From positions 34,645 through 98,644 of IMG/VR virus record IMGVR_UViG_3300010354_000054: 64,000 bases of DNA. One strand, 5' to 3'. A program made the translations under genes and the position numbers. This stretch comes from a virus. Shown here in pieces: positions 17,327 to 24,971 of this stretch (positions within the stretch are counted from its first letter, which is position 1; every line of letters begins with the position of its first letter). The notes beneath the pieces were generated by a model that was not told the DNA's origin, did no database searches, and saw only the letters and a list, made by a program, of their open reading frames with translations.

Positions 17327-18232
17327 TCAATTCACTTTCTTTAAAACTTCATAGAAACTTTTTACACAAGCTTCCCAATTCTTAGGTAGCCAACAAGTGT
17401 TCTTAGAATATGATTTGCTTGACAAGATGTTTAATAGCTGATTGACGTCTTGGTATACGTGATCTTGACCTGCAAATTCCACGCATCCACCGCCATCTTT
17501 GTGAACATAAGTTGGTAATCCGCAAGATATAGATTCTATGATGTGATTGGGACCAGGATCAAATCTTGAAGCAGATACATAAACATCGTATTTACCAAGT
17601 TCTTCTCCTAGCTCTTTTCCAAATAAAGGCTTTACAACTTTAGCATTCTTGAAAGTTCCTCTTTCTCTGCCGATGTATGTGAAAGTAAAGTCCTGATTCT
17701 TTAAAGTCCACTCATCTATTAAATCATAGATGTCAAATCCTTTCATAACATTGTCGGACCAGTGATGTGTCACAATGTTTATCTTTTCATTCTGTAATTT
17801 TGGTGATTCTCTATAGATTTGACTGTCGACACCGTTGTAGATATAGGAGGCTTTTTCACCCAGGCTTTCTGCTTGAAAGTAATCGTATAGCCATCTGGAA
17901 ACGAAAACTACGTGATCACAATGTCTTGCAATTCTTCTTATTGAATCATCTACACCTGTAGTAGATTTTCTTGCGTCATTCTCGTTTACCCTCATGACAA
18001 GTCTTACGTTTCTTCCATGAGATGCTGACATTTCTTTGTATCTAATCGCTTCATCAGCTGATATACAGTTGCCTTCTCTGCCTATTCCTGCGATTAAAAT
18101 AACATCTGGTGATTCCGATATCTCTACAAGAGATATTCCAAGGCTTGGAAGAATGCTGTACATAGATTGTACCCACATATTTCCACCTCCCCATGGACCA
18201 ACAACAGGCTTTCTGTTTATGTAGACTTTCAT
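17327..18232 (-). CDS. GT4-like glycosyltransferase
   Basis: 301 residues. VYINRKPVVGPWGGGNMWVQ is a glycine-rich GT-B entry loop. VMRVNENDARKSTTGVDDSI is an acceptor strand, HHWSDNVMKGFDIYDLIDEW the second-domain start, and RFDPGPNHIIESISCGLPTY (about 230-250) the E-x7-E-like donor site. It begins immediately after the GT2 gene and overlaps it by 4 bp. The GPWGGGN loop resembles those of environmental phage transferases. Confidence 0.8.
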   Translation of the reverse strand: MKVYINRKPVVGPWGGGNMWVQSMYSILPSLGISLVEISESPDVILIAGIGREGNCISADEAIRYKEMSASHGRNVRLVMRVNENDARKSTTGVDDSIRRIARHCDHVVFVSRWLYDYFQAESLGEKASYIYNGVDSQIYRESPKLQNEKINIVTHHWSDNVMKGFDIYDLIDEWTLKNQDFTFTYIGRERGTFKNAKVVKPLFGKELGEELGKYDVYVSASRFDPGPNHIIESISCGLPTYVHKDGGGCVEFAGQDHVYQDVNQLLNILSSKSYSKNTCWLPKNWEACVKSFYEVLKKVN

Positions 18233-18954
18233 TCTACGTAGCCTCTGCTTCTTAGGAAGACAGCTTCGTCTCTTTGAAACCTTGCATCATCAGTCTGATA
18301 AGTTTCAGGAACGTCTTTAATCGTGTAGTGATACATTACTCTTGGAATAAAAACTCTATTGCTAGAATTTCTTAAGGCGGGCAAATAAATTGCCTGATCA
18401 CCTGCTCGCCTTATGTAATTTCCGTCTTCGCCCCTAAAGTTTTCGTCCTTAACGTCTCTTAAAAGTTTCTTTCTAAATGTTTTTAGATGACTTGATACCC
18501 ACGGGTGAGAATAAGGATCTGCATCATTTGACATTGGTCCGCTAATGTTCTTATCTGAAAAACTCCATCGATGTGCAGTCCAGGCAATGTCACACTTTGT
18601 GTTCTCGTAAGTGTAATTGATGATAGCAAGACCGTCTAAGTCTGTAAGCCAATCATCCGCATCTATTCTGCAGACTATGTCTTCATCATTACACATCGAT
18701 ATTCCTTTTAGAACATTAGAGACTTCCCATTCTTTAGTGTCGTTCCAAATGGCTGTTGTTTTACCTGGTTTTAATTCTTCGAATTTTCTGACTGTTTCTT
18801 TTGCAGCTTCGCTATGATCCTTGTTAGATACATCATCTATTAGTACCAATCTCCAGTTATCGTAAGACTGACCATACAAGGAGTGCATCATTCTAGGTAG
18901 AGTTTCCGATGCATTGAACATCGGTGCTACAAAAACGAAGTTGTTAGACTTCAT
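18229..18954 (-). CDS. GT2 family glycosyltransferase
   Basis: 241 residues. FVFVAPMFNASETLPRMMHS, SYDNWRLVLIDDVSNKDHSE and IVCRIDADDWLTDLDGLAII are the GT2 core: the uridine-binding strand, the first acidic motif and the DxD (DADD). A MYHYTIKDVPETYQ C-terminal loop follows. It is a compact, soluble transferase without membrane helices, so it would act in the cytoplasm on a nucleotide-sugar donor. It overlaps the methyltransferase gene by 4 bp. Confidence 0.88.
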   Translation of the reverse strand: MKSNNFVFVAPMFNASETLPRMMHSLYGQSYDNWRLVLIDDVSNKDHSEAAKETVRKFEELKPGKTTAIWNDTKEWEVSNVLKGISMCNDEDIVCRIDADDWLTDLDGLAIINYTYENTKCDIAWTAHRWSFSDKNISGPMSNDADPYSHPWVSSHLKTFRKKLLRDVKDENFRGEDGNYIRRAGDQAIYLPALRNSSNRVFIPRVMYHYTIKDVPETYQTDDARFQRDEAVFLRSRGYVE

Positions 18955-19664
18955 AGTAGCTCCGGTTTTGTCATCAAAACTTGACCATAATCGACTTGAT
19001 CGTCCGGTATTCTTCGGTCGTCGAAGAATATTCTTCTATCCATTATGATCAGCTCTTTTGTAGCATCTTCAATACTGTCTATTAGATCTCTGCATTGTAT
19101 GCCGGGATCATTTTTTGTGGGCATATGATAGTCGTCGAACAATATGCACTTGTTCCACTTGTCCTTAGTCATCTCCCAGTCAAATTTAGTCCCTTCATAC
19201 GAATGATCTCCATCGATATAGACAAGATCAAATTTCTCATTGATTTGCGGGAGTGCTTGAGTGGAAGTACCCTTCATGAAAGTAATGCAATCAAACCAGC
19301 TTGAAGGGAATACAGACTGTAAGTTTCTTATGTGATTCTCATCGAAGTTAGGGTCAACCGTTACAATTCTTCCCTTTATTCCCGCATCGCTAAAAGCTTT
19401 TGCTGCGCAAAAAGTTGAATATCCTCTTCCGAATCCTATCTCAAGCATTGACTCTATCTTGTATTTCTTGATAAGCTCGCTTATTAGAATTCCTCTCTCG
19501 TAATTTGATCTATAGAAAGCACCGACTTTTCTATAGAGCTCACTTTCTTGACCTCTACTTCTTTCAGCAGTAAATCTTCCAATTATATCGAAATCTCCTA
19601 GAGCAACATTCTCTACAGAAGTCCCTAGATCAATCAGCTTTTTTCTTATGTCGATAATCTTCAT
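18951..19664 (-). CDS. SAM-dependent methyltransferase (Methyltransf_24 type)
   Basis: 237 residues. SMLEIGFGRGYSTFCAAKAF is motif I (SAM-binding glycine loop), GRIVTVDPNFDENHIRNLQ carries the acidic residue for the ribose, and KFDLVYIDGDHSYEGTKFDW is motif IV with the metal-type IDGDHSYE of the cephalosporin hydroxylase/Methyltransf_24 group. It would O-methylate a sugar or a short glycan. Placed between a GT2 enzyme and the large two-domain transferase, it may cap a growing chain. Confidence 0.82.
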   Translation of the reverse strand: MKIIDIRKKLIDLGTSVENVALGDFDIIGRFTAERSRGQESELYRKVGAFYRSNYERGILISELIKKYKIESMLEIGFGRGYSTFCAAKAFSDAGIKGRIVTVDPNFDENHIRNLQSVFPSSWFDCITFMKGTSTQALPQINEKFDLVYIDGDHSYEGTKFDWEMTKDKWNKCILFDDYHMPTKNDPGIQCRDLIDSIEDATKELIIMDRRIFFDDRRIPDDQVDYGQVLMTKPELL

Positions 19665-19679
19665 TTCTTTTTAGACTTT

Positions 19680-21587
19680 CTAGCTTGACATTATCTTTGG
19701 TTGCGTCTTTTTTACAACAATGTGTGGTGTTGATCGACCATCCCACTTTCTATGCCAAATCCATCCGCCTGTTTTTTCAGTGAGTAATTTTGCTCTTTCT
19801 TCTATCATTTCTTCGGTGACTTCTGACCAAGGCACGTCAAACATCATATTCGTTGAAGATGTGTCTTCAAGAGAACCATTAAAAAGAGAATTCCAATGAC
19901 GTGTCCAGTAGTCTCTATAGAGTCTCATTTTTCTTGACATGTTATACCAAGAATAGTGATGAACACCAGGTATATTTTCAACAACTCTGTTGAACCAGTC
20001 TTGATAAACAGAGATTGCCTCCAAATTTCCAGAGACAGCAGCAATTCTTACTCTTTCTGACTCCTCCGTATGAAAAGTCAAATGATTGATAATTTCTCCG
20101 GTTACCTTGTGAATCATGTCACAGCCATCGGTACCTTGCAAAGCATAAACACCTAGTTTATCTTCTCTCCTCAAGTGTGAGGGTATTCCGTGCGTGATAT
20201 GAGGAAGATTTCTACTCAGTCTCCATTTCCAGGGCTGAATGTCTGCTCGAACCTTTTCTGGTCCTCCCCAGTATTCTATGACTGGAAGTGAAAGAATTTC
20301 TACATTGGCGGGGAATTTGCTACAGAGGTCTACAATCTTTTGATAATCTTCTTCGTGAACAACTTCGTCAGAGTCCATCTGCCAGCAAAATTCAGACGTG
20401 CACATAGATCTTGCTTCTGCCTTCTGCATACCGTCAAAAACAGCATGTCTTGGGTGAGACCAGTCTCTTTGTACCTTTTTTACTTTTAGACGAGGATCTT
20501 GTCTGGAGATCTTCTCGAGATTTTCTAGAGTTCCGTCAGTGCTACCGCCGTCTACAACACAAACTTCGTCACAAAATCCAAGCATGGATTTGATAGATTG
20601 CTCGTATGGGTATCCCTGCTTTTCACAGTTATAAGTAGTGATGTAACCACTAATCGTAGGCTTCTTGTTCATAATTTTAGTTATCGCTTTCCAGAAAAGA
20701 TCTGGTGATACACTTAGGTACTCTTCGATCGAATCCAAATCATCTGTTGCAAACCATGTTTCATCTTTGTGCTGAACGTTTTCATTAATATGAAGTTTGC
20801 ATCCCAAAAGTTTTGCTTCTATGACCATTCTTGGACATGTGTCTCCGCCTGAAGGCAAGTAGACAAATCCTTCTGCCGCAGCCATTTTTGCCAAGAGCTG
20901 TTCATAAGGAACATCCCAAACTATTTCATAGTTTTTCTTATTTTCTTCACACCAAGTCTTTGCTGCCTCAAATCCTTTTACCCACGACTGAGATCCCAAA
21001 ACAATCCAACCATTACGTTCATCTTCTTTGATAGTCTCTCTCAAAAGTTTAAGAATTCCAAGAGTTTTTCTGGAGAATACAGAAGATAAAACGATGTTGT
21101 CTTTTTCAGCAAGAAAAGGAAAAAGAGTGTGATATCTTTCTTTTTGCTTCTCTGACATCCACCACATAGACTGAGCGCCGTAGTAGAAAGCTGATATCAG
21201 TTTTCCATTCATCTGATTGTGACAGTCGCAAAGAAGTCCTGTAGAAACCTGATGTTTCTCGGGAGATCTAAACTTACAATACTTGTAGTCGTACTCAAGA
21301 ATAGAATATTTGAGATTTGCAACGATGCTTGGAATTAGCTCTGGGTTCATTTGAGAAAAGTTACCAAATAACCAGAACTTTTTAAGTCCTTGATTCAATA
21401 CTGAAAGATTGACATCTTTTGCGTAGATCTTTTGAATCTTGTAGGGTGATCTTTGAATTATCGCTTCCGATGTCATCTCTGCACCACCAGCGTAATCTTC
21501 TTCAAATAGATCAGCTACAAATACTACTTCTGTATCATCTCTGATTAGTTTATTTGGATTTATAAAGATCTGATCTTTAAAATTCAT
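19680..21587 (-). CDS. Two-domain glycosyltransferase: GT-B-like plus GT2
   Basis: About 635 residues from the ATG at 21587; a longer reading needs TTG at 21602. The first about 310 residues look like a GT-B enzyme (VVFVADLFEEDYAGGAEMTS at the start; EGFVYLPSGGDTCPRMVIEA as donor site). The rest begins TISGYITTYNCEKQGYPYEQ and is a GT2 enzyme: EVCVVDGGSTDGTLENLEKI, then CWQMDSDEVVHEEDYQ (DSD). One polypeptide thus has two catalytic folds, able to add two sugars in sequence. It is the first gene of the minus-strand train, right behind the divergent promoter region. Confidence 0.82.
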   Translation of the reverse strand: MNFKDQIFINPNKLIRDDTEVVFVADLFEEDYAGGAEMTSEAIIQRSPYKIQKIYAKDVNLSVLNQGLKKFWLFGNFSQMNPELIPSIVANLKYSILEYDYKYCKFRSPEKHQVSTGLLCDCHNQMNGKLISAFYYGAQSMWWMSEKQKERYHTLFPFLAEKDNIVLSSVFSRKTLGILKLLRETIKEDERNGWIVLGSQSWVKGFEAAKTWCEENKKNYEIVWDVPYEQLLAKMAAAEGFVYLPSGGDTCPRMVIEAKLLGCKLHINENVQHKDETWFATDDLDSIEEYLSVSPDLFWKAITKIMNKKPTISGYITTYNCEKQGYPYEQSIKSMLGFCDEVCVVDGGSTDGTLENLEKISRQDPRLKVKKVQRDWSHPRHAVFDGMQKAEARSMCTSEFCWQMDSDEVVHEEDYQKIVDLCSKFPANVEILSLPVIEYWGGPEKVRADIQPWKWRLSRNLPHITHGIPSHLRREDKLGVYALQGTDGCDMIHKVTGEIINHLTFHTEESERVRIAAVSGNLEAISVYQDWFNRVVENIPGVHHYSWYNMSRKMRLYRDYWTRHWNSLFNGSLEDTSSTNMMFDVPWSEVTEEMIEERAKLLTEKTGGWIWHRKWDGRSTPHIVVKKTQPKIMSS

Positions 21588-21662
21588 AATTTCATTTCTC
21601 AAATTTCTAAATTTATTTCTATTTAACAGAGATAGAAATTACTGTCCCAGGGAGAAATGTAT
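21588..21662. promoter_or_regulatory. Divergent intergenic control region with ATAGAAAT dyad
   Basis: This A+T-rich stretch separates the 21 kb minus-strand train from the plus-strand genes. It contains ATTTCTAT (21615-21622) and its perfect inverse ATAGAAAT (21632-21639), nine bases apart, so the same octamer points outward to both sides. ATAGAAAT also occurs upstream of the dehydratase gene (12244-12251, reverse strand) and of the portal group (51165-51172). AGGGAG at 21649-21654 is the ribosome binding site for the plus gene. No full sigma-70 pair is clear. Confidence 0.5.
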
Positions 21663-22178
21663 ATGAAGAAAAAATCAACTGCGAAGAATCCTGTATCTAC
21701 AAACAGTTCTTCTACAAATCATAAGCAAACTCTCAGTGAGATTCAGAAAAAGCTTGCTAGTAGTGCAGCTCTGAACGGTGGATTTGACACTCTTTTATTT
21801 AAGATCGACAAGATTGAACAAAGTCAAGGTAACCTGGTTACAAAGGTTGACAAGATACACGAAGCAATCTATGATCCTCAGGATGGTATTTTTTCTAAAC
21901 TCTCAGAGTACAGACTTAACAATACGAATGAAGTAAACGACGTTAAACAAAAAATAACAGAACTTCAAGTCTGGAAGATTCACTCTGAAAGAGACGATAT
22001 GAGAGATGACAGAGCAGTGGAAATTGCAACTAAAAAAATTGCTGTTCTTGAGAACTCTGTTAATTCTCTTTCAAAGAGCAAAGAAGCAGCCTGGTCAATA
22101 CTTCGCTGGCTCTTTGTTGCTGTGGGAGGAGCTCTAGTTACTTTTATTTTTGATTGGGCTCAAAAGAGATTTAATTGA
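21663..22178 (+). CDS. Coiled-coil protein with C-terminal membrane anchor
   Basis: About 171 residues from the second ATG (21663), which has AGGGAG at ideal distance; an ATG at 21657 is possible. A Ser/Thr/Asn-rich start is followed by long heptad-like helices (LLFKIDKIEQSQGNLVTKVD, then KQKITELQVWKIHSERDD and KKIAVLENSVNSLSKSK). A single hydrophobic span ILRWLFVAVGGALVTFIFDW comes close to the end, with a KRFN tail. Topology suggests a large coiled coil tethered to the inner membrane. I do not know its role; superinfection exclusion or a lysis accessory are possibilities. Confidence 0.65.
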   Translation: MKKKSTAKNPVSTNSSSTNHKQTLSEIQKKLASSAALNGGFDTLLFKIDKIEQSQGNLVTKVDKIHEAIYDPQDGIFSKLSEYRLNNTNEVNDVKQKITELQVWKIHSERDDMRDDRAVEIATKKIAVLENSVNSLSKSKEAAWSILRWLFVAVGGALVTFIFDWAQKRFN

Positions 22179-22210
22179 CCAAAACAAGTATAAGTTGTTA
22201 GAATCTTGAT

Positions 22211-23344
22211 GTGTTACTTCAAGATGAAACCTTGTCGAAGGTAAAAGACATAGTTAGAGAAAATTTAGAAGTAAATCTTTCTTTAGATCTACTCTCTAAA
22301 GAGATACGAACTAGAAGAAATTTTCAACACTTGTCTTGTCTAAATCCTAAAGAGAAATCTACAAAAATTGTCTTAGACAGTCTTTTGAGCTATGCTTTTC
22401 AAGCAGAAACTAAGTGTCCGCTTTCCGGTTCTTTATTTCTAAAGATGTTTTGTGGTTTTTCTGTAGACCCAACGCTCCACAGAATACCAAGAGACAAAAA
22501 ATCAGTTATAAAAATTCTAAAAGATAGGAATTATTCGAACGTTGTAGTCGACTTATTGGAAGAGGCAATGAACTTGTCTTCATCTAATACTAGAATTTTG
22601 TTGAAGAAGTCTTCAACAAGTAACTCTTACGTTGAGCTTTCAGAGGGTTACAATTTCGACATAACGTCTTTGCTAAATCTTAAAAATCAAGAATCTTTCA
22701 ACGTAAAAGTTGCTTGCATAGACGGTTATATTGAAAGCATTTCTGAGATTCATCATCTGCTAAGCTATCTTTCTGAATCTGGAAGGACATGCCTTTTGGT
22801 ATCTCGCGGTATGTCAAATGATGTTCTAAATACCATCAAGGTAAATAACGATAGAAAGACACTCTCTGTTTTTCCGTATAGAAGTCCGTTTGACGTAGAA
22901 AGTGTGAATACCCTTGTAGATGTTGCAATTGCGTCAGGAAACGACGTAGTTTCAACTACAAAAGGAAATCTAATCTCCACAATCAAACCAGAAGATCTCG
23001 GAGAATTGAAGAGCTGTACATTTTCAAATTTGTCTGTCAGAGCAAAATCTAACTTTCACACAGCCTCTATAAAAAATCACGTCAGGAATCTAAGAAAAAC
23101 AGCAGAGGAAAGACCTGAGATATCTTCTCTTCTGTACAAAAGAGTAAGATCTCTTTCCTCTTCTTGTGTAGACATCTGCATACCAGATGACATCAATTAC
23201 TATTCTAGGTCAAGCCAGATCGATGAAGGCATAAGGATAATTTCTTCTGTCATGAACAACACATATGATCCTTACGAGACTTCAAAATTTTTTTACAGAT
23301 CTTTTCAGGATAATTTTGAAAATTCTGCAAAACTTTTACTTTAG
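22211..23344 (+). CDS. Divergent chaperonin: GroEL apical-domain-like protein
   Basis: 377 residues from a GTG start (a stop precedes it in frame). From about 141 the order of GroEL's apical domain is recognisable: VELSEGYNFD (GroEL VVEGMQFDRGYLSP), then IESISEIHHLLSYLSESGRT (GroEL [20 protein letters not shown]), CLLVSRGMSNDVLNTIKVNN, and TIKPEDLGELKSCTF (GroEL ATLEDLGQAKRVVI), followed by a coiled KNHVRNLRKTAEE segment. The ATP-binding GDGTTTA motif is absent, and the equatorial part is short. It could bind unfolded phage proteins without ATPase cycling or redirect host GroEL. Confidence 0.6.
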   Translation: MLLQDETLSKVKDIVRENLEVNLSLDLLSKEIRTRRNFQHLSCLNPKEKSTKIVLDSLLSYAFQAETKCPLSGSLFLKMFCGFSVDPTLHRIPRDKKSVIKILKDRNYSNVVVDLLEEAMNLSSSNTRILLKKSSTSNSYVELSEGYNFDITSLLNLKNQESFNVKVACIDGYIESISEIHHLLSYLSESGRTCLLVSRGMSNDVLNTIKVNNDRKTLSVFPYRSPFDVESVNTLVDVAIASGNDVVSTTKGNLISTIKPEDLGELKSCTFSNLSVRAKSNFHTASIKNHVRNLRKTAEERPEISSLLYKRVRSLSSSCVDICIPDDINYYSRSSQIDEGIRIISSVMNNTYDPYETSKFFYRSFQDNFENSAKLLL

Positions 23345-23368
23345 ACCTTACTTGTGTATAAAAAAATC

Positions 23369-23587
23369 ATGAACAGCATTGATAAAATTTCAAAAGATTC
23401 AAAGATTCTTATCGAGAGCGCCAAGGATTCAATTAACTCAAATTTGGTTTCTTTGGTAGCAAATAAAGAGATCAACTTAGAGCCTGCTCAGGTTGAAAAG
23501 CTATTGAATCTTATAAATATTTCTCTTGATGAAGGATACCAAAAGGCGCTTCCTTACTATCAGAATACTATCAAGAAGCATCTCTGA
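23369..23587 (+). CDS. Small helical protein
   Basis: 72 residues from the ATG at 23369; a GTG at 23354 would add five. It has two amphipathic helices rich in Lys/Ser/Asn (SIDKISKDSKILIESAKDSI, then AQVEKLLNLINISLDEGYQ). No known family. The chaperonin-like gene ends 24 bp earlier, and its own stop overlaps the next start (TGATG), which suggests coupled translation of this small group. Confidence 0.5.
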   Translation: MNSIDKISKDSKILIESAKDSINSNLVSLVANKEINLEPAQVEKLLNLINISLDEGYQKALPYYQNTIKKHL

Positions 23588-24060
23588 TGAGAGGACAAAG
23601 ACATCTTGTCAAGTGCAGGTGTGTACTCCCCCAATTTAAAGGGGTTGTAAATCCTCCTGCCCATCAATTTGTCGTATTTTCAGTTATTTCTGATGATAAC
23701 TCTGTCAAGCCTAAATACTCTCAGTGCAATAACTGTGGAATAATTCACAAAGTAGTTGACATTTGTACCTCTGAGATACTTTCTGGAAAAGAAGCGATGG
23801 GATCCATCGTTAAAATAGAAGACATTAAACTCTCTCTGCCTGCTAACCTTGCAGACATACTAGAGAGAAATAATGTTGATATTGCGACCTGGGAATCTGC
23901 TCAGTTTATACTTGAAAATAAAGAATGGGGAAACTTTGTTATCCTAGCTCAAGAAGAAGAGTCTGGTACAAAGCAAGGAAAGTATGTTAGGATCATGAGT
24001 GAGACCTTCTTCAAGGTGGAGTCATTTTCCCGAGAAGAAGTAGCAGTTCCATCGGAGTAA
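23587..24060 (+). CDS. Zinc-ribbon-like protein of unknown function
   Basis: 157 residues. Cysteines lie as KCRC near residue 10 and CNNCG near residue 48, the pairing expected of a zinc ribbon, with about 35 residues between. The rest is a mixed alpha/beta region (ADILERNNVDIATWESAQFI) ending in acidic residues. It starts within the TGATG overlap of the previous gene. Similar zinc-ribbon proteins occur in large phages, but I cannot name a function. Confidence 0.55.
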   Translation: MRGQRHLVKCRCVLPQFKGVVNPPAHQFVVFSVISDDNSVKPKYSQCNNCGIIHKVVDICTSEILSGKEAMGSIVKIEDIKLSLPANLADILERNNVDIATWESAQFILENKEWGNFVILAQEEESGTKQGKYVRIMSETFFKVESFSREEVAVPSE

Positions 24061-24062
24061 GC

Positions 24063-24311
24063 ATGTCAGAAATATATGGACAACTCGAGTCTGAAAAACT
24101 CGCAGCTGACAATAAAGTAGCACACGAAATCGTTAGAGAGATAAACCAATTTGGCATAAACGATCGCCAGAGATGGCTAGTGATTTACTACTTGGCTCTT
24201 GAACTAGAGAACGTGGACGAAATGAAAGAACTAACAGGCTATGTCAAGGAGACTAAGGGTAAAGACCTTTTCATCTCCAGAATCTACGGCGCAAGCGAAG
24301 GAGACGAGTGA
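24063..24311 (+). CDS. Small acidic helical protein next to clpP
   Basis: 82 residues, mostly helical: ESEKLAADNKVAHEIVREIN, then DRQRWLVIYYLALELENVDE, ending in acidic EGDE. No family recognised. Its stop overlaps the start of the ClpP-like gene (TGATG), so it may be translationally coupled to it and act as an adaptor or regulator of that protease; this is inference from position only. Confidence 0.55.
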   Translation: MSEIYGQLESEKLAADNKVAHEIVREINQFGINDRQRWLVIYYLALELENVDEMKELTGYVKETKGKDLFISRIYGASEGDE

Positions 24312-24904
24312 TGGGAAGATCTGTAACAAATTCAGCAAAAATTTCTAAGAATAACAGCGAAGAGTCCTCTACTACGATGGGGATAGCAATGGGAGACTCG
24401 CAGCGCCTCGTTGTTCTCCACGGAGATGTCAATGAGGCATCGATCTCACTCGTGGTAGCTCAGTTACTCCATTTAGCATCTCAAAACCATAAGCCTATCC
24501 ATCTAGTTATCTCTACGTACGGCGGATCAGTGGACGAGATGTTTACTCTCTATGACACTATTAAGTTTCTCCCGTGCCCAGTCCATACCATTGCTCTTGG
24601 CAAAGTTATGAGTGCAGGAGTTCTACTTCTCGCCACTGGAGCTAAGGGTAAGAGGATGATTGGACGTAATGCTCGTGTGATGATCCATCCCATCTCCGGA
24701 GGAGTCGGAGGTAACGTATTCGAGGTCATTAACGAGTCTAAGGAGCACAAGCGCATGCAGGACCAGATGGTTGATGCAATTGTTCGTGAAACAAAGGCTT
24801 CAAAGACTGAGATCGAAAAGATCATGAAGTCTGGACATGACTTCTACCTCCTTCCGGACCAAGCTGTTAAGCTTGGTATTGTCGACAAGATCATTGGTGA
24901 CTGA
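24311..24904 (+). CDS. clpP: ClpP-like serine protease
   Basis: 197 residues, normal ClpP length, from the ATG at 24311. HLVISTYGGSVDEMFTLYDT is the oxyanion/handle segment, LGKVMSAGVLLLATGAKGKR contains the nucleophile serine, ARVMIHPISGG the histidine, and SGHDFYLLPDQAVKLGIVDK the aspartate, so the triad is complete. A Ser/Asn-rich N-terminus of about 25 residues replaces the usual processed peptide. It may form a proteolytic chamber with a host Clp ATPase or act on phage proteins. The head module has a separate gp21-like protease, so this need not be the maturation enzyme. Confidence 0.88.
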   Translation: MGRSVTNSAKISKNNSEESSTTMGIAMGDSQRLVVLHGDVNEASISLVVAQLLHLASQNHKPIHLVISTYGGSVDEMFTLYDTIKFLPCPVHTIALGKVMSAGVLLLATGAKGKRMIGRNARVMIHPISGGVGGNVFEVINESKEHKRMQDQMVDAIVRETKASKTEIEKIMKSGHDFYLLPDQAVKLGIVDKIIGD

Positions 24905-24910
24905 TATAAT
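24882..24910 (+). promoter_or_regulatory. Candidate sigma-70 promoter before the helicase gene
   Basis: TCGACA (24882-24887) and a perfect TATAAT (24905-24910) are 17 bases apart, close to the sigma-70 ideal. It lies at the end of clpP and 38 bp before the helicase ATG at 24948. A second TATAAT occurs at 24931-24936 without a matching -35. It would allow transcription by unmodified host polymerase, so early or middle expression of the helicase is plausible. Confidence 0.5.
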
Positions 24911-24920
24911 GCAAAGTATG

Positions 24921-24971
24921 CCTCACGTGGTATAATGTTGGGCCAACATGCCTAAACATGACTACGTGAGG
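24921..24971 (+). promoter_or_regulatory. Nested inverted repeats over the helicase start codon
   Basis: Inner repeat ATGTTGG-G-CCAACAT (24935-24949) includes the first two bases of the helicase ATG. An outer pair, CCTCACGT (24921-24928) and ACGTGAGG (24964-24971), encloses it. The mRNA could fold so that the AUG is hidden in a double stem. No ribosome binding site is seen. This resembles the arrangement at 5039-5071 and 61850-61875. Confidence 0.5.
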
